Source of the DNA: Alphaproteobacteria bacterium UBA7314
GTDB lineage: Bacteria > Pseudomonadota > Alphaproteobacteria > MPNO01 > UBA830
NCBI GenBank assembly: GCA_002471575.1
Contig: DKQG01000016.1
Coordinates: forward strand, 76,566 to 106,978
Direction of reading: 5' to 3'
DNA length: 30,413 nucleotides
Part shown: in pieces, positions 23,263 to 30,413 of the stretch
Numbering within the stretch: the first letter of the stretch is position 1
How the letters are laid out: the number at the start of each line of letters is the position of its first letter
Position numbers and translations under genes: made by a program
Notes under the pieces: model-generated
Database searches by the model: none
What the model saw: the letters and a program-made list of their open reading frames with translations, nothing else
Told to the model about the DNA's origin: nothing

Positions 23263-24111
23263 TCAGGACGCTACCGGTGTATCCTCTCGGCCGCCCCATT
23301 CGGTCCAAGACCCGTCGTAGACGGCAACGTCGTGACGACCAGTAAGGTGCAGGCCCAGCGCCAGCACGCAAGCGGTGATACCTGATCCACAGGTGGTGAC
23401 GACCGGCCTGGCGTCATTGATGCCGGCGGCTTGTATGCGCGACGCCAGTTCTTTGATGGGCAGGACCGTTCCCATTTGCGGATCGATTAGATCGTTGAAC
23501 GGCAGGTTCTGGCTGCCAGGGATATGGCCGGACCGGCATTCGGGCCGCGGTTCCGGGTCAGTCCCGTCAAAGCGCCCGGCACCGCGCGCATCGAGAATTT
23601 GTTCGTTACTGGTTCTTAGATTGGCCAAGACATCGTCGACTGAGCGGATCATGGAGGAATTGAAAATAGCCCGGAACTCGGTCTCTGAAATTTCAGGGGC
23701 GTCTGTCGTTAGGGGGCGATCTTCGGCGGACCATTTATTCTGCCCGCCATTAAGCAGGGAAACGCGCTCATGGCCGAAAACCCGCAGCGTCCACCAGACG
23801 CGCGGCGCGGTCATCATCTTCATGTTGTCGTAGACGATGACGTGATGATCGCCGCCGATGCCGAGCATTTTCATATGCTCCTGGAAGGTTGTTTCGTCCG
23901 GCATCATGTGGGGCAGGGACGATTGCGGATCCGCAATGGCGTCGATATCCCAGAAAACGGCACCTGGAATATGGCCGGCGTCGTAGTTCTCGATACCGTC
24001 GCGCTCGACCGTCGGCAGATACCAGGTAGCATCGACGATGCGGATATCGGAGTTATCGAGATTCTCGGCAAGCCATTCGGTTTCGACGAGGATGGGGATT
24101 GAGTCCTTCAT
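23263..24111 (-). CDS. sseA: 3-mercaptopyruvate / thiosulfate sulfurtransferase
   Basis: Tandem-rhodanese sulfurtransferase, 282 aa, which moves sulfur from 3-mercaptopyruvate to an acceptor such as cyanide or thiols. The first, inactive rhodanese domain has VDATWYLP near 26-33 and GHIPGAVFWDID near 47-58. The second has ILDARGAGRF near 172-181, GHIPGSQNLPF near 196-206 and the active-site loop CGSGITA at 241-247 (Cys241), the CGSGxTA form typical of mercaptopyruvate enzymes. ATG at 24111 follows GGAGTAAAATGCT. It sits 15 bases after the aldo/keto reductase stop and before the PLP lyase, which fits a cysteine/sulfur unit. Confidence 0.92.
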   Translation of the reverse strand: MKDSIPILVETEWLAENLDNSDIRIVDATWYLPTVERDGIENYDAGHIPGAVFWDIDAIADPQSSLPHMMPDETTFQEHMKMLGIGGDHHVIVYDNMKMMTAPRVWWTLRVFGHERVSLLNGGQNKWSAEDRPLTTDAPEISETEFRAIFNSSMIRSVDDVLANLRTSNEQILDARGAGRFDGTDPEPRPECRSGHIPGSQNLPFNDLIDPQMGTVLPIKELASRIQAAGINDARPVVTTCGSGITACVLALGLHLTGRHDVAVYDGSWTEWGGREDTPVAS

Positions 24112-24126
24112 AGCATTTTACTCCGT

Positions 24127-25110
24127 CTATAGGTCCAACGTCCACATCTGGGCGTCCGGATAGCGGCTGCCGGCGGTGAAATCGGGTGGGATCGAGTCGT
24201 GCAGTTCCTGCACTTCGTCCGCTGAGAGATCGATTTCGGTCGCGGCGATGTTCAGGCTCAGATGTTCGACCCGCTTGCTGCCGGGAATTGGTAGGATGTC
24301 GTCGCCCTGCGCCAACACCCAGGCAAGCGCGATCTGCGCAGGCGTGCAGCCTTTCCGCTTTGCGAGCGCCTCGATCGGCGCGATGACTGCGACGTTGTGT
24401 TTCAGATTGTCGCCTTGGAACCTCGGATGATCGCGGCGACGGTCCTTTTCCGCCAAATCGGCGCCCCCTTTAATTGCACCTGTCAGCATGCCGCGGCCAA
24501 GCGGCGAATAGGCGACATAGGTGGTGCCAAGCTCTCGGCAAACCGGAACCTGATCCTCCAGCGCGAACTGGGTCCACAGCGACAGTTCGCTCTGAAGGGC
24601 TGAGATAGGATGCACTGCATGCGCTCGGCGCAGAGTTTCGGAAGAACATTCCGACAGCCCTATCGCGCGGACTTTTCCCTCTTTCACGAGGTCGGCCATC
24701 GCGCCGACCGTGTCCTCTATCGGGACCTGCTTGTCGACCCGGTGCTGGAAATAAAGATCGATTACGTTGGTGCCAAGCCGTTGCAGGCTGGCTTCGCACG
24801 CCGCACGGACGTATTCTGGCCGCCCGTCGGCACCGCGTTCTGAATCCCGGGCATAGATATTGCCGAACTTGGTTGCCAACAGTACTCTGTCGCGTCGGTC
24901 GGAAATGGCCTTGCCGACCAGGATTTCGTTAGCCCCGCCGCCATAGGCGTCCGCCGTGTCGATGAAGTTGACGCCAGCATCAATACTCGCGTGAATGGTG
25001 GCGATGGATTGATCCTCGTCTGCCGGGCCGTAGATCCCGGCCATGGTCATGCAGCCGAGGCCGATTTCCGACGTATCGAGATCGCTGTTCCCGAGTTTGC
25101 GAATTTTCAT
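24127..25110 (-). CDS. Aldo/keto reductase
   Basis: NADPH-dependent aldo/keto reductase, 327 aa, with a TIM barrel. The catalytic tetrad is visible: FIDTADAYGGG (Asp51, Tyr56), LLATKFG (Lys81) and YFQHRVD (His123). The IPGSKRVEHLSLNIAA segment near 276-291 binds the cofactor phosphate. The sequence is closest to the YakC/AKR13 group, which reduces small aldehydes. ATG at 25110 follows GGGAGACAACGCC; another ATG at 25125 is in frame but less well placed. It heads the minus-strand array and lies directly after the molybdenum hydroxylase remnant at 25145. Confidence 0.92.
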   Translation of the reverse strand: MKIRKLGNSDLDTSEIGLGCMTMAGIYGPADEDQSIATIHASIDAGVNFIDTADAYGGGANEILVGKAISDRRDRVLLATKFGNIYARDSERGADGRPEYVRAACEASLQRLGTNVIDLYFQHRVDKQVPIEDTVGAMADLVKEGKVRAIGLSECSSETLRRAHAVHPISALQSELSLWTQFALEDQVPVCRELGTTYVAYSPLGRGMLTGAIKGGADLAEKDRRRDHPRFQGDNLKHNVAVIAPIEALAKRKGCTPAQIALAWVLAQGDDILPIPGSKRVEHLSLNIAATEIDLSADEVQELHDSIPPDFTAGSRYPDAQMWTLDL

Positions 25111-25144
25111 GGCGTTGTCTCCCATCGTTGGTGACCTGTTGCGT

Positions 25145-25347
25145 CTATGCGCCAATCGGCGACGTCCTTCCCGTAACATTGCTGACGATACCGGAGATTT
25201 CCAGCGACGCCTCCGCATCGATCGAGATAATCCGAGTATGGGCGTAGCGCGATCGCAGATAAGCTACGTCAACCATGCGCGGCAGTGCGACATCGTCAAC
25301 GTATCGCCGATACCCCGCAACTAGCCCAACGCCTTGGCTCGGTGGAC
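25145..25347 (-). pseudogene. Remnant of a molybdenum hydroxylase large subunit (CoxL/xanthine dehydrogenase type)
   Basis: A minus-strand frame without a proper start reads LVAGYRRYVDDVALPRM, then VAYLRSRYAHTRIISIDAE and a SGIVSNVTG stretch, ending at TAG 25145-25147. This is the start of the a/b-hammerhead domain of CO dehydrogenase / xanthine dehydrogenase large subunits (compare GRYVDDxxLPGM and LRSPHAHARI). The normal protein is over 700 residues; only about 60 remain and there is no binding site. The truncation abuts the ribosome binding site of the aldo/keto reductase, which suggests a deletion. It lies near modABC and a CoxD/CoxE-like pair. Confidence 0.65.
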
Positions 25348-25585
25348 GGAGGCATGAATAAAAACATTCTCGCGTTCGGTAACGCTTTCTTCGCTGGTCA
25401 CGTGTCAGTTTTGCCTCTGTTGGTAATCAGCGAGAGAGATTAGGCGATCCGGCTGTTGCGGCAAAGGTGCCGGTTATGGCGGTTAGAACCGCAAAGAGTT
25501 GTCGTGCTTGGCGCACTATCCGCAGCCGCCCAAATTGTTATACTTGGCTCCGCGAATAGGGATAAGCACCGGGAGGATTGCTGGA
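25348..25585. other. Upstream region of the dioxygenase gene
   Basis: Beyond the remnant, the rest of the 475-base gap between divergent genes holds no convincing gene. A 29-codon frame at 25354-25443 (MNKNILAFGNAFF) has GGACGGAGG directly in front but matches nothing I know. A TATACT near 25541 could be a -10 element for the dioxygenase. Confidence 0.3.
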
Positions 25586-26428
25586 ATGTCAGAAACCGGC
25601 ATCACCGTCAAAAAATGCTCGCCGCATATCGGCGCCGAAATTGGCGGGGTAGATCTGACCTGCTCGCTGTCAAACAGCGAAGTGGATCAGGTCCATTCGG
25701 CGCTAAACGCGCACGGGGTGGTGTTTTTCCGCGACCAGAATTTGACCCCCGAGGACCAGGACCGTTTCGTCCGGTGCCTAGGTGAACCGCATGTCCATGT
25801 AGGCGGCAAGAGCACGGCTTCGAAACCGGTGGACGGTTATCCGGCGTTGCGGAAACAGCATTTCGACGAGAACTCGGCGCGCATATCGGGCGAGGCGTGG
25901 CACACCGACCAGAGTTGCGCAGAAATTCCGCCGAAATACAGCGTGCTCTATCAGGAAATCATCCCGCCGGATGGCGGCGGCGACACGATGTTTCTATCCG
26001 CTGCCAAAGCGTATGACGAGTTGAGCGACAGCATGAAAGCGTATCTGGACGGCAAGACTGCCTTTCACAACGCCGACGTCGCGTTTGACGCGTCGGTGAC
26101 AAAAGACAATAAGGAAACGCATCTGGTCGCCGAACATCCCATTGTGATTACCCACCCGGAAAATGGCCGGGAGGTACTTTACGTAAATCCGTATTTTACG
26201 CGCCACATCAAGGACGTTCCGGAGGATGAAAGTCGCGCGATCCTAGAATTTTTATACCAACACCAGCAGAAACCCAACTGGACGATGCGCTTCAATTGGA
26301 CTGATCACACTGTCGCCTGCTGGGACAACCGCGCTGTTCAGCACTATGCCATTTGGGATTACTGGCCAAATGAGAGGCTAGGATACCGGATGTTTGTTGG
26401 GGGCACGGAGCGGCCGGCGCGGAGTTGA
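25586..26428 (+). CDS. TauD/TfdA-family 2-oxoglutarate-dependent dioxygenase
   Basis: Fe(II)/2-oxoglutarate dioxygenase, 280 aa. The iron triad is His106-x-Asp108 in WHTDQS and His253 in NRAVQHYA; Arg264 and Arg268, around LGYRMF, are candidates for binding the 2-oxoglutarate carboxylate. The N-terminal IGAEIGGVDL and VVFFRDQNLTPEDQ blocks are standard for this group. TauD releases sulfite from taurine and TfdA cleaves 2,4-D; the substrate here is unknown. ATG at 25586 has GGGAGGATTGC in front. It is alone on the plus strand, divergent from the aldo/keto reductase array. The sulfur genes nearby make a sulfonate plausible, by position only. Confidence 0.92.
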   Translation: MSETGITVKKCSPHIGAEIGGVDLTCSLSNSEVDQVHSALNAHGVVFFRDQNLTPEDQDRFVRCLGEPHVHVGGKSTASKPVDGYPALRKQHFDENSARISGEAWHTDQSCAEIPPKYSVLYQEIIPPDGGGDTMFLSAAKAYDELSDSMKAYLDGKTAFHNADVAFDASVTKDNKETHLVAEHPIVITHPENGREVLYVNPYFTRHIKDVPEDESRAILEFLYQHQQKPNWTMRFNWTDHTVACWDNRAVQHYAIWDYWPNERLGYRMFVGGTERPARS

Positions 26429-26546
26429 ATTAGTTGGCGGTCCGCCATGTAATCGCCCGCTCTTGTCCCGAGGCAGGTACTCCAAAATTTTGAATTAAAT
26501 TCCGTTTCCGTTTATCAGCGGGCACATTCTTCTGAGCTAGAGATCA

Positions 26547-27002
26547 CTACCAATACCGACCCGTGCTCCCGATCACAGAATTCGCCAGCCCGATTACCAA
26601 GTTCGCCGTTACCAAGATGCGGATCTGGTTGAGATTGGCGCCGGCCGCCGGGATATTGCCATCGATCAGCGCGGCGCGAAAACGCTTGTAAGGCGCGAAC
26701 CAGAGATGTAGGTAGACCGCAATCATGATCAGACCAAGGCCGTTCATGATATGTCCGTGCACAGGCAGCGCGGCGAACCCGCCCCAGACGGTATAAATCA
26801 TCCAGTAGCCGGTCAGCGGCAGCACGATCACCGCCATCCACACCCAGGGGAAGAACTTCGAGAATACGCGGCCCCATAGCGGCACACGGACCGGTGGTTC
26901 GAGCTCGCCGGCAGCGAGACGCAGAACCATGATAGCGAAAAACATGCCGCCGACCCAGACAAGGGCGGCTAGTAGGTGGAGGGCTAGGGCGATCGTGGTC
27001 AT
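26547..27002 (-). CDS. CopD-like integral membrane protein
   Basis: Small membrane protein, 151 aa, with four predicted transmembrane helices (about 4-26, 48-70, 83-102 and 126-144). The LHLLAALVWVGGMFFAIMVLRL start with an early histidine and tryptophan is characteristic of CopD/PF05425-like and related DUF proteins tied to copper uptake or heme. Further histidines occur at HGHIMN and YLHLWF. ATG at 27002 has only a weak upstream site (GAGCCCCGG). It is divergent from the MoxR gene, with 80 bases between the starts containing a run of nine G. The copper chaperone gene downstream of MoxR supports a copper role, but this is inference. Confidence 0.75.
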   Translation of the reverse strand: MTTIALALHLLAALVWVGGMFFAIMVLRLAAGELEPPVRVPLWGRVFSKFFPWVWMAVIVLPLTGYWMIYTVWGGFAALPVHGHIMNGLGLIMIAVYLHLWFAPYKRFRAALIDGNIPAAGANLNQIRILVTANLVIGLANSVIGSTGRYW

Positions 27003-27022
27003 TCCGGGGCTCTTGCTTGATT

Positions 27023-27031
27023 GGGGGGGGG
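27023..27031 (+). repeat. Run of nine G between divergent starts
   Basis: A homopolymer of nine G lies between the starts of the CopD-like gene (27002) and the MoxR gene (27083). It is long enough to slip during replication and could change promoter spacing; equally it may be an assembly-sensitive spot. Confidence 0.7.
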
Positions 27032-27082
27032 TGCATTACGTTCCGGCCACATCATAAGCAATTCTGCCAGAAAGATCACTTC

Positions 27083-27925
27083 ATGAAGTTTGCCGGTACA
27101 GATAAATACGTCGCTACGGAGGACCTGATGACCGCCGTCAACGCGGCGATTACCCTCGAGCGCCCTCTGCTGATCAAGGGCGAACCCGGGACCGGCAAAA
27201 CTATGCTGGCGATGGAAGTAGCGGATGCGCTTGGCATGCCATTCCATGAATGGCACATCAAGTCGAACACAAAGGCGAGCCACGGGCTGTACGAATACGA
27301 TGCGGTATCGCGGCTGCGGGACTCCCAGCTCGGCGACGATCGGGTGCAGGATATTAACAACTACATCAAGCGTGGCATGCTGTGGGAGGCGTTCGCGTCC
27401 GAAAAGCAGGCGGTGCTGCTGATCGACGAAATCGACAAAGCAGATATCGAATTTCCGAACGATCTGCTGCGTGAACTCGACCGAATGGAATTTTACGTCT
27501 ACGAGACGAAGGAGACCGTGAAGGCCGTCAACCGGCCTGTCGTGATCATCACGTCTAACAATGAAAAGGAACTGCCCGACGCATTTCTCAGGCGCTGTTT
27601 CTTTCACTACATCCGTTTCCCGGACGAAGACACGATGGAGAAGATTATTGCGGTGCATTTCCCGGATATAAAAAAACGCCTGCTGAAGGAGGCGATGGAG
27701 GTGTTTTTCGCCATACGCGACGTCAACGGCATCAAGAAGAAACCCTCTACGTCGGAACTACTGGACTGGATCAAGCTGCTTCTCGCGGAAGACATTGACC
27801 CGGAGGCGTTGCGCGGTGACAGCACCAAGGCGATCCCACAGCTACACGGCGCGCTACTGAAGAACGAGCAGGACGTGCATATGTTTGAACGGCTCGCCTT
27901 CATGTCCCGCCGCCAAGAAAGCTAA
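27083..27925 (+). CDS. MoxR-family AAA+ ATPase (CoxD-like)
   Basis: MoxR-family AAA+ ATPase, 280 aa, thought to act as a chaperone that matures metal enzymes together with a VWA partner. Walker A GEPGTGKT is at 33-40, Walker B VLLIDEIDKAD near 113-123 and sensor 1 VVIITSNNEKELPDAFLRRC near 153-172. LIKGEPGTGKTMLA and AFLRRCFFHYIRFP are typical of the group that includes CoxD of carbon monoxide dehydrogenase operons. ATG at 27083 is preceded by AGAAAGATC. The VWA gene follows 16 bases after its stop, so the two form an operon. Confidence 0.93.
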   Translation: MKFAGTDKYVATEDLMTAVNAAITLERPLLIKGEPGTGKTMLAMEVADALGMPFHEWHIKSNTKASHGLYEYDAVSRLRDSQLGDDRVQDINNYIKRGMLWEAFASEKQAVLLIDEIDKADIEFPNDLLRELDRMEFYVYETKETVKAVNRPVVIITSNNEKELPDAFLRRCFFHYIRFPDEDTMEKIIAVHFPDIKKRLLKEAMEVFFAIRDVNGIKKKPSTSELLDWIKLLLAEDIDPEALRGDSTKAIPQLHGALLKNEQDVHMFERLAFMSRRQES

Positions 27926-27941
27926 GGAGCCGCGCGAACGC

Positions 27942-29135
27942 ATGTTCGTCCAGTTTTTCTACGATCTTAGGGAAGCGAGGATTCCCGTCACCATCCGGGA
28001 ATACCTGACGTTCCTTGAAGCACTAGACAAGGGCGTCGCGCAGGCGAATATCGACGAATTCTACTACCTGTCGCGCGCATCGCTGGTGAAGGACGAGCGG
28101 TTCTTCGACACGTTCGATCTCGTATTCGAGAATTTCTTCAAGGGTGCTATGCACAAGACCGCCGGACTGCTGGATGAATACATCCCGGAAGACTGGCTGC
28201 AGGGCCTCGCGCGGGAGATGTTTTCCGACGAGGAAATTGAGGCAATGTCGTTCGAGGAACTTATGGACGAACTGGCCAAGCGCCTGCAGGAACAGGATGG
28301 CGCCCATCACGGCGGCAGCCGCTGGATCGGGACGGGTGGAACATCGCCGTTCGGCAATAGTGGCCAGAACCCGGCTGGCGTGCGTATCGGCGGCGACGGT
28401 GGCGGCAAAAGCGCGACCAAGATGTGGCAGAAGCGGGATTTTCGCTCGCTGCGCGGAGAAACCGAGATCGGCACCCGCAACATGAAGATGGCGCTGCGGC
28501 GTCTGCGCCGCTTCGTACGCGAAGGGGCGGAGGACGAATTCGATCTCGACGAAACCATCAAGTCCACTGCCGACCGGGGCGGCATGCTGGACATCAAAAT
28601 GCGCGCCGAGCGCAAGAACAAGGTCAAGGTATTGACCATGTTCGATATCGGTGGATCCATGGATAGCTTCATCCGGATCTCGGAAGAGCTGTTCTCCGCC
28701 GTCCGAACCGAGTTTAAGCACCTGGAATACTATTACTTCCATAATTTCCTGTACGAGCGCGTCTGGCGGCAGAACCGCCGCGGCTACAATGAATGGACGC
28801 CTACCTGGGAAGTGATGAACACCTATGGGCCGGACTGGAAGGCGATTTTTGTAGGTGATGCGACGATGAGCCCGTTCGAGATCACCGAAGTCGGCGGCTC
28901 CATCGAGCACTGGAACGAGGAAGCGGGTGAATTGTGGTTGCGCCGTTTTCTTGCAACCTATCCCGACGCCGTCTGGCTCAACCCAGTGCCGCCGGAACGC
29001 TGGATGTCCACCCCCAGCATCCGAATGACATACCAGATTCTCGAAGGCCGGATGTTCCCTTTGACGGTTGATGGGCTCGATGCGGCGATGAAACTGCTGC
29101 GTCAAGGGCGCCAGGCGCCGTCGCGGGTTCATTGA
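27942..29135 (+). CDS. VWA-domain CoxE-like protein
   Basis: COG3825-type von Willebrand factor A protein, 397 aa, partner of the MoxR ATPase. A helical N terminus (VTIREYLTFLEALDKGV) precedes a glycine-rich linker near 123-156 and the VWA domain. The metal-ion adhesion site is DIGGSMD at 235-241, where glycine replaces the first serine of the usual DxSxS; this DxGGSM form is common among CoxE-like proteins. The C terminus has WLNPVPPERWMSTPSIRM near 346-363. ATG at 27942 follows AAGGAG at 27924-27929; an in-frame ATG at 27885 would overlap moxR and is rejected. In CODH systems CoxD and CoxE help load sulfur and copper at the Mo site. Confidence 0.92.
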   Translation: MFVQFFYDLREARIPVTIREYLTFLEALDKGVAQANIDEFYYLSRASLVKDERFFDTFDLVFENFFKGAMHKTAGLLDEYIPEDWLQGLAREMFSDEEIEAMSFEELMDELAKRLQEQDGAHHGGSRWIGTGGTSPFGNSGQNPAGVRIGGDGGGKSATKMWQKRDFRSLRGETEIGTRNMKMALRRLRRFVREGAEDEFDLDETIKSTADRGGMLDIKMRAERKNKVKVLTMFDIGGSMDSFIRISEELFSAVRTEFKHLEYYYFHNFLYERVWRQNRRGYNEWTPTWEVMNTYGPDWKAIFVGDATMSPFEITEVGGSIEHWNEEAGELWLRRFLATYPDAVWLNPVPPERWMSTPSIRMTYQILEGRMFPLTVDGLDAAMKLLRQGRQAPSRVH

Positions 29136-29172
29136 ATTGGAACCGATAACCTAACGAGACTACATATAGAAC

Positions 29173-29538
29173 ATGAGATCTTTGCGCCATAAACGCCAAT
29201 GGATCGGCTCGATGCTGGCGGCCATTTTTTTGCTAACAGCCGTAATGCCGGGGCTATTGGCCGCCGCACAGGGCGTTGAGATTCAGGGGCATATCTGTTC
29301 ACCAGACAGTGCGAGCAGCGAACCGGTTGGAGAACAGCCTTTTTTTGCCGGATACGAACATTGTCAGCTATGCCCGGCAGGCTTCATCAACGTGCCGTTT
29401 CTCGTCGGAACAACCGACGACCGGCACGCCTATTCAACACTGCAAAGGCCGACATTCTTCGCTGACTATGTTGCACATAGTGTCAGGCGAATTGAACTGA
29501 CGCCGCTAAACGGCCGCGCACCGCCGTATCGAAGCTGA
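29173..29538 (+). CDS. DUF2946-like secreted protein
   Basis: Small exported protein, 121 aa. An N-terminal signal (MRSLRHKRQWIGSMLAAIFLL, cleavage near LLAAAQG) precedes a short mature part with GHICSPDS and EHCQLCPAGF near 62-71, a CxxC that is the hallmark of DUF2946-type proteins found near copper genes. The length and layout fit the family; the function is unknown. The ATG at 29173 has a weak upstream site. It lies 37 bases after the VWA gene and 56 bases before the PCuAC gene on the same strand. The CxxC with nearby His could bind copper; this is inference. Confidence 0.7.
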   Translation: MRSLRHKRQWIGSMLAAIFLLTAVMPGLLAAAQGVEIQGHICSPDSASSEPVGEQPFFAGYEHCQLCPAGFINVPFLVGTTDDRHAYSTLQRPTFFADYVAHSVRRIELTPLNGRAPPYRS

Positions 29539-29594
29539 CACGATCCTTTTACGCCCCGGCTTTGGCTGGGACTTTCAGCTTTAGAGGTATAGAC

Positions 29595-30155
29595 ATGAAG
29601 AAGATCCTTTCCATTGCCGCCGTCACGGCGATCGCAACCGCCATTACCGCACCAGCCAATGCACAGTCGCACAAGATGAAGGATGGCATGCACCGCCAAC
29701 ACGGCGACCAAGGAAAACACGTTATGAAGGCCGTAAGGGTAGAAAGCGCCTGGGCCCGGGCAACGCCAGGAAAGGCCAAGAACGGCGGCGCCTATCTGAC
29801 CGTTGTAAACGGTGGTAAATCGAGTGACCGTCTGGTCGCGGTGAAGGGCGACCTGGCAAAGCGCGTCGAAATTCACGCGCACCTGATGGATAACGGCGTG
29901 ATGCGTATGCGGCGGGTTGAGGGGATCAATCTGCCGGCGGGCGCCAAGATCATGATGAAACCCGGCGGTTATCACGTCATGTTCATCGGCTTGCACCGCC
30001 CCCTTATGAAAGGAGGGAGCTTTCCGATCACACTGGTGTTCGAAAAAGCGGGCGAAATCCAGGTCATGGTAAAGGTCGGATCTGTTGGCGCAATGAAGCC
30101 AAACATGCACGAACCGGGTCATAAAATGGGTACCGGCGGTCACAAGGGTCATTAG
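29595..30155 (+). CDS. PCuAC-family periplasmic copper chaperone
   Basis: Periplasmic copper chaperone of the PCuAC (DUF461) family, 186 aa, which supplies Cu(I) to cytochrome oxidase or other copper proteins. A signal peptide (MKKILSIAAVTAIATAI, cleavage after ANA) is followed by a His/Met-rich linker and the domain core VESAWARATPGKAKNGGAYL near 50-69. The copper motif H(M)x10Mx21HxM shows as HAHLMDNGVMRMRRV and, after LPAGAKIMMKPGGY, HVMFIG. The C terminus is His-rich. ATG at 29595 follows AGAGGTATAG. It closes the MoxR-CoxE-DUF2946 group. Confidence 0.93.
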   Translation: MKKILSIAAVTAIATAITAPANAQSHKMKDGMHRQHGDQGKHVMKAVRVESAWARATPGKAKNGGAYLTVVNGGKSSDRLVAVKGDLAKRVEIHAHLMDNGVMRMRRVEGINLPAGAKIMMKPGGYHVMFIGLHRPLMKGGSFPITLVFEKAGEIQVMVKVGSVGAMKPNMHEPGHKMGTGGHKGH

Positions 30156-30173
30156 ACCGGAAGTGGGCCGGGA

Positions 30174-30198
30174 CCCTCTCTCAACGTTGGGAGAAGGG
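30174..30198. terminator. Hairpin between convergent genes
   Basis: CCCTCTCTCAAC and GTTGGGAGAAGGG form an imperfect stem around a CAACGTTG core, between the copper chaperone stop and the stop of the edge dioxygenase. There is no T tract, so it may be a bidirectional end or a repeat. Confidence 0.3.
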
Positions 30199-30221
30199 AC
30201 GAGGCCTACAAGAAGACGGAG

Positions 30222-30413
30222 TTAGATACCCGGTTTGCCGGGGTTTTCGTGTCCGCAGGCCGGACATACCCGGAGGGATGCGTCGCCGTAATATTCCTCG
30301 AATACCGGCGGAAGGTCCTTGACGATGTCCGTGACCTCGACTTCTCGGCGATGCACCTTGGTGTCGCAATTCTCGCAATACCATTCGAAGGCATCCAACT
30401 CACCGGGCTGGCG
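30222..30413 (-). CDS. 3-hydroxyanthranilate 3,4-dioxygenase, C-terminal part (cut by window edge)
   Basis: The last 63 codons of a second 3-HAO family gene, open to the right edge with no start in the window. They read RQPGELDAFEWYCENC, then DTKVHRREVEV and VCPACGHENPGKPGI before TAA at 30222-30224. This matches the R-x-x-GE-x-D and W(Y/F)C-x-x-C ending of bacterial 3-HAO, with both CxxC halves of the C-terminal rubredoxin-like metal site. It is convergent with the copper chaperone. It looks more conventional than the copy at 8587-9105, so it is probably the true kynurenine-route enzyme. Confidence 0.85.
   Translation of the reverse strand, partial: RQPGELDAFEWYCENCDTKVHRREVEVTDIVKDLPPVFEEYYGDASLRVCPACGHENPGKPGI

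Noticed and set aside
28023..29132. 369-codon minus-strand frame opposite the CoxE-like gene
   Set aside because: The plus strand holds a recognised VWA protein with a binding site and operon context; the antisense frame has none.

Overview
The window looks like chromosomal DNA of an alphaproteobacterium, probably a marine or soil heterotroph of the Rhodospirillales type. This is inferred from gene content, moderately high G+C, Shine-Dalgarno sites and family resemblance; no rRNA or tRNA is present to confirm it. It carries about 33 intact or nearly intact protein genes and several gene remnants. No CRISPR array, transposase, tRNA or rRNA was seen.

Layout. (1) 1-5080 is visibly more A+T rich than the rest: an unknown small gene, a Prx5-type peroxiredoxin followed by an unknown gene, and a proX-proW-proV glycine betaine/choline ABC importer on the minus strand. 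The change in composition coincides with the cut-off end of a DUF985 cupin remnant (5089-5235). (2) 5240-16752 is a catabolic accessory region: two paralogous metallo-beta-lactamase-fold hydrolases, a glutaredoxin-like protein, a GMC oxidoreductase, a 3-hydroxyanthranilate dioxygenase-like cupin, a frameshifted RidA (the family of 2-aminomuconate deaminase), an amidohydrolase lacking its HxH metal motif paired with a CmcJ/NvfI-like oxidoreductase, a DUF952 protein, a LigI-like pyrone dicarboxylate lactonase, a DMT exporter and an acyl-CoA dehydrogenase. Decayed reading frames lie between some of these. (3) 16974-17948 is a glutathionyl-hydroquinone reductase. (4) 25110-18338 (minus) is a tight seven-gene array: aldo/keto reductase, 3-mercaptopyruvate sulfurtransferase, cystathionine beta-lyase-like enzyme, CobW-type metal GTPase and molybdate importer ModABC. 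(5) Upstream of it lies a remnant of a molybdenum hydroxylase large subunit (CoxL/XdhB type), then a TauD-family dioxygenase. (6) 26547-30155 has a CopD-like membrane protein divergent from a MoxR ATPase / CoxE-like VWA pair, a DUF2946 protein and a PCuAC copper chaperone. (7) The right edge cuts a second 3-hydroxyanthranilate 3,4-dioxygenase.

How the parts may work together. The middle region has hallmarks of ring-cleavage catabolism (3-HAO-like dioxygenase, RidA, amidohydrolases, lactonase-like hydrolases, acyl-CoA dehydrogenase), but the complete set for any one known route is not here and some key residues are altered, so substrates are unknown. The right half joins sulfur transfer, molybdate uptake, metal GTPase and CoxD/CoxE-like maturation functions next to a dead molybdenum hydroxylase gene, which suggests a locus that once served, or serves at a distance, a Mo enzyme. 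Several remnants (DUF985, RidA frameshift, 12018-12366, CoxL-like) indicate ongoing gene loss and rearrangement.
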